A stretch of DNA of 64,000 nt from an uncultured Bacteroidales bacterium (GTDB lineage: Bacteria; Bacteroidota; Bacteroidia; Bacteroidales; UBA932): contig CAMBRR010000002.1 of NCBI GenBank assembly GCA_945870315.1, forward strand, positions 32,909 to 96,908, read 5' to 3'. Position numbers and translations under genes: made by a program. This document shows positions 27,509 through 35,551 of this stretch, piece after piece. The notes beneath the pieces were generated by a model. The model searched no databases, was not told the origin of the DNA, and saw only the letters and a list, made by a program, of their open reading frames with translations. How positions within the stretch are numbered: position 1 is the stretch's first letter; every line of letters starts with the position of its first letter.

Positions 27509-27535
27509 TTTAGTATTGATTGATTGGTTATTATT

Positions 27536-29443
27536 TTATTCCGATACGACAGCTCCCCATCCGGCATTCTGTGAAAGCTTATGGTTTACGCCTATCTGTT
27601 CTTCCGAAATCGGAAGCCATATCTTGTAATTTGTCTTTGTATTGTCAAAATATACATCAGTATTCCAATTGCGTCTCAACACAGGAATGCTCATATGAAG
27701 GTAACCGTCACTTTGAAGTTTCAAGAATTTATCATCCACTTCTCCACGTTTTTCGACCACCATATCCTCGTCCAGGGAAGCAATCTTTTCATTTATGATA
27801 TTGTATCTTATGAGATCGAATTTACGGGAACACTCGAAAATGAGTTCTCGCTCGCGGCTTTCAAGAAGTTCATCGATAAAATCATCGCGATGGTAGCTCG
27901 CCTTGATTTCATTGAAGAGAACAGGATCCTTTACGGAACGAGAAAGCACGACATCCAGCTGACTGCGCGCACCAGACTCATCTCCCGTCCAGTAAAGAGC
28001 CTCTGCATACATAAGGTAAACGTCAGCAAGTCTCATAAGAGGAATTGACACAGCGTGCTGCTGATAGTTGTGCTGAACCTCCGAGAAATTACAGAGACGA
28101 TACTTGCCCGGACATAACTGAATGCCAGAAATCGGCAGATAGGTCTGCGTCTCAAGATTATCATAAAGGGGATGGATGATTTCCTTGGTTTCAGTCTGAG
28201 GTTCACCCGTTACCGGATCAAGAACAGGATTTCCTGAATTATCGACAATAGGGACAGAAGCTATCACAGTCTGCTGTTTGTTAGGCTTCCAGTAGGTATA
28301 TCCGTCCACCGTCACAGCCTCTTTTCCATCAGAAAGACGGCCGGTGAAGTTATGATCCCTGCGAGGATCTTTCGGATGGTACATATAGAAGGCCCTCGGA
28401 GTAGGCACGTGACGACCTCCATAGACATTCGGAGAATCCATTCCATTGTTGACCGGAGTTGGCAGATAGTATGAGTTAGGCCAATAACCCTCGGTACCAG
28501 AAAGAGGCTGCTCCGCAAGCAAGAGACATTCCTCATACTGTTCTGACTTTGTGGTTTCCCGGAACAGGTTTGTATAATCAGGAATGAGCCTGTACGGAGA
28601 ATTCATTATGACATCTTCGCATGCTGCCTTAGATTTCTCCCACAGTTCCTGTTCCATAATCTTTCCGCTTGTTCCCGTCTTTTCCACAAAAGAGAAATCG
28701 TTCAGAGGCTGCTCAGCGACAAGGTCGGCGCCTACCTTATTGTGCCCACAGGCTGCTAGATAATTGCAGATTCTTGCAATGTAGGCCGCAGCAGTGTACT
28801 TATTGGCTGAAGATGTCTGAAGTATGCCCGTGGTCTCAAGATTTTGATAGGCATAATCCAGGTCATCGAGGATGAACGAATACACTTGCTCAAGAGAAGA
28901 CCGTGGTTCGTCTCCTGCAGAATCATATTCAGTAACAATCGGGACTCCACCGAAAAGCCAGGCAAGATGATAGTAGAAGAAAGCCCTGCAAAACCTCGCC
29001 TCAGCTTTGTACTGCACCTTGGTCTCATCGCTCATTTGAGGAAAATCCACATAGTGAAGAATGGTATTGCACCTGTTTATGCCGGTGTACATCACCTTCC
29101 ATACATCTCTCACACAACGCGTACTTTCTATATAGTTAGCCCAGTACATTTCCAGGCCTTCGTCTGATGACGAGGTCGCAGCGACGATGTCATCGGAAGG
29201 TCCGTTCATCACATACAGGAGTCCCTGTCCGTAACTTCCTCTCTGGACATAGGATGCACCAGGAATCTTATGTCCATTGATTACTTCATAACAGGAAATC
29301 AGTGCAGAACGCATATCGCTCTCCGTTTTATAGAAATTCTCAGGAGAAGTCTGGGAATATGGATTCTGCTCAAGGAAAGGAGCATTCTCACATGAGACCG
29401 CCATCATTGCACAGAGTATGTAAAGAAAAATCAATCGTTTCAT
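27536..29443 (-). CDS. SusD/RagB-family surface glycan-binding lipoprotein
   Basis: The lid component of the SusCD outer-membrane importer, 635 residues. It has lipobox MAVSC (cysteine 18), the early FLEQNPYSQTSPENFYKTE phrase typical of SusD, tetratricopeptide-like helices (KAEARFCRAFFYYHLAWLFGGVPIV near residue 150) and the C-terminal RRNWNTD and KLWLPISEEQ-like segments. Three GTG/GTT codons precede the ATG at 29443; the ATG is chosen because it gives a proper basic signal start and sits 10 bp after the SusC stop. Together with the SusC gene upstream it defines this region as a polysaccharide utilisation locus. Confidence 0.95.
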   Translation of the reverse strand: MKRLIFLYILCAMMAVSCENAPFLEQNPYSQTSPENFYKTESDMRSALISCYEVINGHKIPGASYVQRGSYGQGLLYVMNGPSDDIVAATSSSDEGLEMYWANYIESTRCVRDVWKVMYTGINRCNTILHYVDFPQMSDETKVQYKAEARFCRAFFYYHLAWLFGGVPIVTEYDSAGDEPRSSLEQVYSFILDDLDYAYQNLETTGILQTSSANKYTAAAYIARICNYLAACGHNKVGADLVAEQPLNDFSFVEKTGTSGKIMEQELWEKSKAACEDVIMNSPYRLIPDYTNLFRETTKSEQYEECLLLAEQPLSGTEGYWPNSYYLPTPVNNGMDSPNVYGGRHVPTPRAFYMYHPKDPRRDHNFTGRLSDGKEAVTVDGYTYWKPNKQQTVIASVPIVDNSGNPVLDPVTGEPQTETKEIIHPLYDNLETQTYLPISGIQLCPGKYRLCNFSEVQHNYQQHAVSIPLMRLADVYLMYAEALYWTGDESGARSQLDVVLSRSVKDPVLFNEIKASYHRDDFIDELLESRERELIFECSRKFDLIRYNIINEKIASLDEDMVVEKRGEVDDKFLKLQSDGYLHMSIPVLRRNWNTDVYFDNTKTNYKIWLPISEEQIGVNHKLSQNAGWGAVVSE

Positions 29444-29453
29444 AACCACCACT

Positions 29454-32400
29454 TTAGAAAGACATATTTATACCGAAAGTAAATGTTCTGGCCTTCGGAT
29501 AGGACATCCTGTCGAAGCCGGTGAACAATGGATTTGAAGTACTGACATCTGGATCCATTCCGCTGTATTTGGTAATGACAAAGAGATTCTCTCCATTGAG
29601 ATACAGTTTGATGGAACTTATCCTGGCCTTCCTGAGCTTCGGAGTATCAAAGACATAGCCGAATGAGAAATTCTTCATCCTCAGGTAAGACCCATCCTCA
29701 ACATAATAGGATGACACCCAGGTATTGGTCTGATTGAGAAGGCGGGAATATGTATTTGTCGGATTCTCAGGCGTCCATCTGTTATACCAGGAGTCTTTCG
29801 TGAGGTTGTTGAATTGGGTGCCGCCGGAGAGGCCGGACTCTGACCTCATCTTGAATTCGTTCATAATATCCCGTCCAACCACCGACTCGAAGAAGAAGGA
29901 CAACTCGAATCCTTTGAAATTGAATGTATTGCCAAATCCCAATGTAAAATCCGGATTCGAATCACTGATTACTTGTCTATCCGCAGACGTGATGTCATTG
30001 TTTCCGTCAAGGTCCTTGTACTTGCGGTCTCCTGGCTGGACTGCTACAGAATTGATGGTGGTAACTCCCTCCTTGAGAGTATACTTGAAAGAATCATAGT
30101 TATCTGAAGTCACAATCTCCGATGGAGTATCAAAGACATTGCCCCATTTGTCCGTTGCAATGAAATCATCCAGCTGATAGTTTCCGTCCCATACATATCC
30201 ATATCCAACACCGATAGGCTGCCCGACCATTATTCTTGATATGTCATTGGCCATCACGCCGTGGGCGATATTGACGCTTGTGAATGGAGTACCTCCGATG
30301 TCCATAACTTTGTTTCTGGACAAATCGAAAGTGATGTTCGTGGACCACTGGAAATTCTTCCTGTCGATATTGTGAGTATTGAGACTTATTTCAATACCCT
30401 TGTTGGTCACCCTTCCAAGATTCTGCCACTGCTGGGTAAATCCGGACTGGGCAGAAATTGTTGCAAGGTAAAGCATATCCCTAGTATCCTTGAAATACAC
30501 GTCGGCTGACAAATCTATTCTATTGTGGAAGAAACTTAGGTCCAGACCAAGGTCATACTGCCAGGTAGTCTCCCATTTGAGTTTCCTGTTTGCGGAACTC
30601 GACATTGCCATACCCATTACCTCTGTTCCATTGATTGCATAATAATTGGTGGACATTAAGGCCATTGGGGCATAATTTGCAATCCTGTCATTCCCTGAAG
30701 AACCTGCACTTGCCCTTATTTTGAACTGATCCATCCATAAGACATTCTCCATAAAAGGTTCCTCGGACAACCTCCATGCAATTGAGACAGAAGGGAAATA
30801 TGCCCAGCGGCTTCCGCTCATAAATTTGGATGAACCGTCAGCCCTCATATTGAATCCGATATAGTAACGCTGCGCATAATTGTAGTTTACCCTTCCGAAC
30901 ACGGACATTCTTGAACTAGTAGCATAATTCTCGTCAACTCTTTCCTGAACACCACCTTTGCCAATGTCGAAAACACCTGTTGATGCCTCTGAAAAGTCAT
31001 ATGCTCCATTGGTGATATTCTCACTATGATAGGCACTCAATTCCCCTCCGAGCATTGCATCGAAATTATGTACATCATTCCAAGTCTTGCGATAAGTCAG
31101 GGTTGCAGAAGCGTTGTAATTCCAAGTATCTACCTGCTTGATTCTAGCATAACCGTTCTTGGAATAGCCCCAGACAGTGTTTTTAGTATAGAACTCCATT
31201 CCTTTTGAATTGGAAGTCGCTCCGGAAGCCTGAGCCCTGAATACCAGATCCGGAATTATCTTCCACTCAACATAAGCATTGCCGGTAACCTTCGAATAAA
31301 CTGTTTTCTTATAAGTCTCACCTGTGACACAGTCAGTAAGAAGATAGCCGTTGGTATTTTCAGAAGTATCCGAATCTGTATAGAATTCAAGCGGTCTCTT
31401 GAGATAAATCAGCTGAATGAGTCCGCTGTAGCCAAGTTCTCCACCACCTGAAGAAACAGCACCGTTGGAAATGTTGCGCCCATAGTTGACACTTGCACCG
31501 ACCTTGACGCGACTTCCTATAGCGTGGTCAAATTTCAGTCTGCCCGTGTAACGAATAAAGTCATTGTTTCGAATCAGTCCCTGTTGGTTCAGATAGCCGA
31601 AACTTGCCACAAGCTGAGTTCTCTGGTTGGCTATGGCGTTAACAGAAATATTGTAGTTCTGAGTCACCGCTGTACGATACAGCTCCTTTTGCCAATCGTA
31701 ATACTTGTATTGGCTCGCATCCATCGGAGCATCATCCTTAATTCCATCTCCGTTCAAATCCACTCCATATCCTGTCCATCCATAGTCACGGCGGTTGAAC
31801 CTATAATCTACATATTCCTGTGCATCAAGCATTTCAATATATTTCGGAACATTGGATATTCCGACACTGGCATCGAAATTAACGATAGTCTTATCCGTGC
31901 CTGTGGCCCCGCTCTTGGTTGTGATGATTACGACTCCGTTTGCTCCCCTGGCTCCATAGATAGCAGTTGCAGTCGCGTCCTTCAGCACCTCGATCGACTC
32001 TATGTCGTTAGGATTTAGGAAAGCAAGTGGGTCGAAACTGCCTGTACCCGTTGAGGAAGTAGTTGCAACCTCCGAAGAAGAAACATCCATCTGCATTCCG
32101 TCAATTACAAAAAGCGGAGTCGTACCAGCATTTATGGAGTTATTGCCACGGATCTTGATATTGAAACCAGCTCCTGGCTCTCCCGACTGGGATGTAATGC
32201 TCAATCCTGCAACATGTCCCTGCAGGGCGTTCACCATACTGTTGCTTCCGGTTTTCACAAGGTCCTCGGACTTGACTGAACTGACGGAACTGGTAAGATC
32301 CCTTTTTGAAAGAGAGCCATATCCAATGACAACGGCATCTTCAATCACAAGTTTGTCCTCAGCCATCACCACATCCAATGAAGTCTGTTTGTCAATCAGA

Positions 32401-32645
32401 ATGCTCTGGGATACCATTCCGAAGAAAGTGAAATTCAACTTCTTTCCTGGAAGCTGCTTGATTGAGTATTTTCCGTCAATGTCAGTGACATCACCTATAT
32501 TGGTTCCGGAATAAGAGACACCTACGCCGATGAGAGGTTCACCGTTAGTATCAGTGACGGTTCCACTTACCATATTCTGGGCAAACATATCTGCACAAAG
32601 CAACGAGAAAAACACTGCTATGGCTATTTTCAAGACCTTCATCAT
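29454..32645 (-). CDS. SusC/RagA-family TonB-dependent outer-membrane transporter
   Basis: A 1063-residue outer-membrane importer for oligosaccharides. After the signal peptide (end near ADMFAQ) there is a CarboxypepD_reg-like domain at about 25-95 (VTDTNGEPLIGVGVSYSGT), then the plug with VVIGYGSLSKRDLTSSVSSV and ALQGHVAGLSI, the IRGNNSINAGTTPLFVIDG motif, and IEVLKDATATAIYGARGANGV split around residue 220, all diagnostic of SusC. A 22-strand beta-barrel follows, ending in aromatic FGINMSF. Its start codon overlaps the stop of the upstream beta-helix hydrolase gene. Transport would be powered by TonB-ExbBD encoded elsewhere. Confidence 0.97.
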   Translation of the reverse strand: MMKVLKIAIAVFFSLLCADMFAQNMVSGTVTDTNGEPLIGVGVSYSGTNIGDVTDIDGKYSIKQLPGKKLNFTFFGMVSQSILIDKQTSLDVVMAEDKLVIEDAVVIGYGSLSKRDLTSSVSSVKSEDLVKTGSNSMVNALQGHVAGLSITSQSGEPGAGFNIKIRGNNSINAGTTPLFVIDGMQMDVSSSEVATTSSTGTGSFDPLAFLNPNDIESIEVLKDATATAIYGARGANGVVIITTKSGATGTDKTIVNFDASVGISNVPKYIEMLDAQEYVDYRFNRRDYGWTGYGVDLNGDGIKDDAPMDASQYKYYDWQKELYRTAVTQNYNISVNAIANQRTQLVASFGYLNQQGLIRNNDFIRYTGRLKFDHAIGSRVKVGASVNYGRNISNGAVSSGGGELGYSGLIQLIYLKRPLEFYTDSDTSENTNGYLLTDCVTGETYKKTVYSKVTGNAYVEWKIIPDLVFRAQASGATSNSKGMEFYTKNTVWGYSKNGYARIKQVDTWNYNASATLTYRKTWNDVHNFDAMLGGELSAYHSENITNGAYDFSEASTGVFDIGKGGVQERVDENYATSSRMSVFGRVNYNYAQRYYIGFNMRADGSSKFMSGSRWAYFPSVSIAWRLSEEPFMENVLWMDQFKIRASAGSSGNDRIANYAPMALMSTNYYAINGTEVMGMAMSSSANRKLKWETTWQYDLGLDLSFFHNRIDLSADVYFKDTRDMLYLATISAQSGFTQQWQNLGRVTNKGIEISLNTHNIDRKNFQWSTNITFDLSRNKVMDIGGTPFTSVNIAHGVMANDISRIMVGQPIGVGYGYVWDGNYQLDDFIATDKWGNVFDTPSEIVTSDNYDSFKYTLKEGVTTINSVAVQPGDRKYKDLDGNNDITSADRQVISDSNPDFTLGFGNTFNFKGFELSFFFESVVGRDIMNEFKMRSESGLSGGTQFNNLTKDSWYNRWTPENPTNTYSRLLNQTNTWVSSYYVEDGSYLRMKNFSFGYVFDTPKLRKARISSIKLYLNGENLFVITKYSGMDPDVSTSNPLFTGFDRMSYPKARTFTFGINMSF

Positions 32646-34129
32646 TATTCAAAATTTATTTCGGAATAATACTTTTTCGTTTTCCATACATTGTCTTGCA
32701 ATGAAAGGATATCGCGGTCCAAATAACGGAAACCACTGAATGTAACATCGGACACCAGATGGGAATCATCATATCCAAGAAGAACGCAATATCCTTTGGA
32801 AGGCCTGACGTTCAAAACATTGACATTCTTCAAGCTTACACCTTTGATATGTCCCGGACTGTAAAGCAATGCCTGTCCGTTGTCATCATAACCAATGTTG
32901 TAGTTATGTTTTAGACAAGCGATGAAGATTGCAAACTCCTGAACATCATCCATATAAACATTTTCGTATGTTACATTTGAGATTGTACCGGCACCTCCAT
33001 TATGAATACCAATTGCAGCACGTCTCATATCCGTTCCGGAAGTTCCGGAATGGATTGCATATATATTCTTATAATGGACATTCTTTATGTCAATCTGAGT
33101 CTCGTATCCGATTTCGAAAGTATTACCTGCATCAACATTCCAGCCTATGCAGTCTTCATAATAAATTCCATCCACATCTCCTTTGAGCTTGAATTTCTGA
33201 GATTTAAGGCAGTAGCAGTCATCGTGTCCGCGAAGGAAGCATTTTGAAACATGTACATTCTTCCCTCCGATTATATCCATCGAATCATTGTTTGTCTTCT
33301 GCCCTTCTGTCTTATTGATACCCAGGGATTTCACATTGGTGATATAAGAATCATCGCAATTGGTATACAGGCTCACCCAACCTCCTGAATTCGAAATGTT
33401 CGTAATGTCCTTTACGACAGATCCTTTGCATCCGTTAAGTGCTATGGAGAAAGGCTGGTAGAAATCTGTGTGGCTGCGAGCGCAATCAATTGTCCTCAGG
33501 AAGCCGCCTCCAGCTATCTCCACTCCATCTACATCCTTTGCGAAAATAGTCCCGTCAACGATGGCACCAGGAGCAATATAGACCCTTTTGCACTCATCTG
33601 TAAGGGTTATTTGTCCCGCTGCGTGCACCTTCCCACCTTCAAAGAATTTGACTTGTGGATCATCCTTCGCTGGCATATTTTCGTCAATAGGATTGGCGAA
33701 TATCATCAGAGGTTGTTCAATCGAGCCATTGAATTCAACGCATACCCTGTCATACTGCTTCAAATAGAGTATCAGTTTATTATTCTCGATGGTGCTCTGG
33801 TAATCTATTGCAAAAGGATGTACATCGGCCTTGTTTATCTTCTGTCCCTGAAGGGAAACCTCAACTCTCACATATCCGTCATCAGAAACTCCGAACCAGC
33901 AAATATGCTCTTCATAAGTAGGATAGACATAGGCAAATTCATCCGCAACCTTTACAGTGTACAACTGCGAATCCTGCAGTGAAGGTTCGAAAACATAATG
34001 TTCGACCTTTGTGGCAGAAGGAAGCGAATCGTCCACAGGTTGGTTTCCTCCAACATTCTTGTTGCAGGAGCAGGCCCATATGGACAAAAGGGCCGGCAAC
34101 AAATAACAATGTCTGAGCTTTTTCATCAT
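32645..34129 (-). CDS. Parallel beta-helix glycoside hydrolase (GH28/GH49-like), copy A
   Basis: A 494-residue lipoprotein (WACSC, cysteine 22) with an N-terminal beta-sandwich of about 150 residues and a right-handed parallel beta-helix behind it. The repeated helix rungs carry NDSMDIIGGKNVHVSKCF and RGHDDCYCLKSQK near residues 280-305; the paired aspartates in GHDDC correspond to the catalytic DD of pectinase-fold hydrolases (GH28 polygalacturonases and GH49 dextranases). The N-terminal domain resembles the GH49 N-domain more than classical GH28, so I leave the family open. It overlaps both neighbours: the start by 4 bp with copy B and the stop with SusC. Substrate is unknown; a uronate-bearing backbone fits the uxu genes of this operon. 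Confidence 0.75.
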   Translation of the reverse strand: MMKKLRHCYLLPALLSIWACSCNKNVGGNQPVDDSLPSATKVEHYVFEPSLQDSQLYTVKVADEFAYVYPTYEEHICWFGVSDDGYVRVEVSLQGQKINKADVHPFAIDYQSTIENNKLILYLKQYDRVCVEFNGSIEQPLMIFANPIDENMPAKDDPQVKFFEGGKVHAAGQITLTDECKRVYIAPGAIVDGTIFAKDVDGVEIAGGGFLRTIDCARSHTDFYQPFSIALNGCKGSVVKDITNISNSGGWVSLYTNCDDSYITNVKSLGINKTEGQKTNNDSMDIIGGKNVHVSKCFLRGHDDCYCLKSQKFKLKGDVDGIYYEDCIGWNVDAGNTFEIGYETQIDIKNVHYKNIYAIHSGTSGTDMRRAAIGIHNGGAGTISNVTYENVYMDDVQEFAIFIACLKHNYNIGYDDNGQALLYSPGHIKGVSLKNVNVLNVRPSKGYCVLLGYDDSHLVSDVTFSGFRYLDRDILSLQDNVWKTKKYYSEINFE

Positions 34130-35544
34130 TTTATGATATAATCGGTTCTGTATGATTTGAAATAAGAAATGAAATTGGTTTCATCAATCTTGATGTCGCC
34201 TATATTGATATTGTCAAGGACAAGATTCCTGATCTTATGTTCAGAGTCATCGTAGCCGGAAAACATATTGCCGAGTTTGGCATTTTTCAGAAATGCGACA
34301 TTGCGCAAAGTCACTCCGTCAATCGTACCGGGAGCATATTCAACTCCAGTACCTATATCATAACTTGACTTGCGGATATCTATATAGATGCCATATTCCT
34401 TGCAGTCTTCCAGAACGATGTTTTCAAAAAGGATATCGCTCACCAATCCCGCGGCACAATTGTGTATTGAAACACCACCACGGAAGAAAGGATACGGGTC
34501 TGTGGCCCCCGCACTGTGGATGCTTACACAGTTGCGATATGTCACATTTGATACATTCTGGTTGAGTTCGGCTCCAATCACGAACGAATTGCCGCTGAGG
34601 TAGTTCCACGCGATGCAGTCGTCAAAGACGACGTTCCGGACTTCGCCCTGGTATGACCACTTATGACTCTTGATGCAAAAGACATCATCGTGACAATAGC
34701 CGAAACAACCCTTCACGGATACATCCGTACATCCCAGGATGTCCAGGACATCATTCTCGTTACCGTTGTTCTTTTCAGTTGCAGTCGCAACAACCTTGTA
34801 ATTCGAGATTTCAACATCTGAAGATTGGGAAATGAATGTGGACCAGTTGACATTGTTCAAAAGAGTCACACCATCGATTCTGACATTTGAACACTTGTCA
34901 AAAGTGATGCCCCTGGCTTCCACGCCTCTTGAATCCAGGATTCCATAACCTTCGACAGAAACATTGGAAGCATCAACGGTCTTTACCGCACCTTTGCACA
35001 CTGCCCCGCCCTCCACTAGCAGAGTTTGTCCATCTTTCAGGGAAACGGTCCCCAAATCGACAACAGTACCTTCCTTAACACGGATTATTTCCTGGTCGGA
35101 AGAAGGTACGGGTTCGTCTAAAGGATTGGCAAATACAAACAGATTGTTTTCTTCGCTTCCATTGATTTCCACAACTGCCCTCTCGCCAGGTTCCATATGG
35201 AAAACAACTTTTCCATCAACAATCTTACAGTCATATTCACTGGAAAGAGGCAGGACCCTTGCTGAAGATATGTTCTCAGCAAGCGGATTGACTTCTACCT
35301 TTACGGGGCCATCACAAGAGAATACGGTCAGATGATGTTCATCGGTAGGAAGGACAAAAGACCATTGTTCATTTACCTTTACATCATATAAGGTGGAAGG
35401 TATAACTGAAGGGGCATATTCATATACCCTGACATTCGAATTGTCATCTTCTGTCGGTAGTTTTGCCCCCCCCTGGACATTGCAGGAAGGCAAAGCAAGG
35501 AGCCCTGACAGCATCAAACAGAATATGTTCATCGGATAATTCAT
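34126..35544 (-). CDS. Parallel beta-helix glycoside hydrolase (GH28/GH49-like), copy B
   Basis: A 472-residue lipoprotein, start taken at 35544 because an upstream in-frame ATG at 35592 would overlap the GH3 gene and spoil the signal peptide. The signal ends LLALPSC (cysteine about 21). Architecture equals copy A: beta-sandwich, then beta-helix with ENDVLDILGCTDVSVKGCF and the CHDDVFCIKSHK catalytic-type DD motif. The two proteins align over most of their length (for example LFVFANPLDEPVP against LMIFANPIDENMP), so they are tandem paralogues. They likely act on different linkages of the same polymer. Stop and start of the pair overlap as ATGA, showing tight co-translation. Confidence 0.75.
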   Translation of the reverse strand: MNYPMNIFCLMLSGLLALPSCNVQGGAKLPTEDDNSNVRVYEYAPSVIPSTLYDVKVNEQWSFVLPTDEHHLTVFSCDGPVKVEVNPLAENISSARVLPLSSEYDCKIVDGKVVFHMEPGERAVVEINGSEENNLFVFANPLDEPVPSSDQEIIRVKEGTVVDLGTVSLKDGQTLLVEGGAVCKGAVKTVDASNVSVEGYGILDSRGVEARGITFDKCSNVRIDGVTLLNNVNWSTFISQSSDVEISNYKVVATATEKNNGNENDVLDILGCTDVSVKGCFGYCHDDVFCIKSHKWSYQGEVRNVVFDDCIAWNYLSGNSFVIGAELNQNVSNVTYRNCVSIHSAGATDPYPFFRGGVSIHNCAAGLVSDILFENIVLEDCKEYGIYIDIRKSSYDIGTGVEYAPGTIDGVTLRNVAFLKNAKLGNMFSGYDDSEHKIRNLVLDNINIGDIKIDETNFISYFKSYRTDYIIK

Positions 35545-35551
35545 TTTACTG

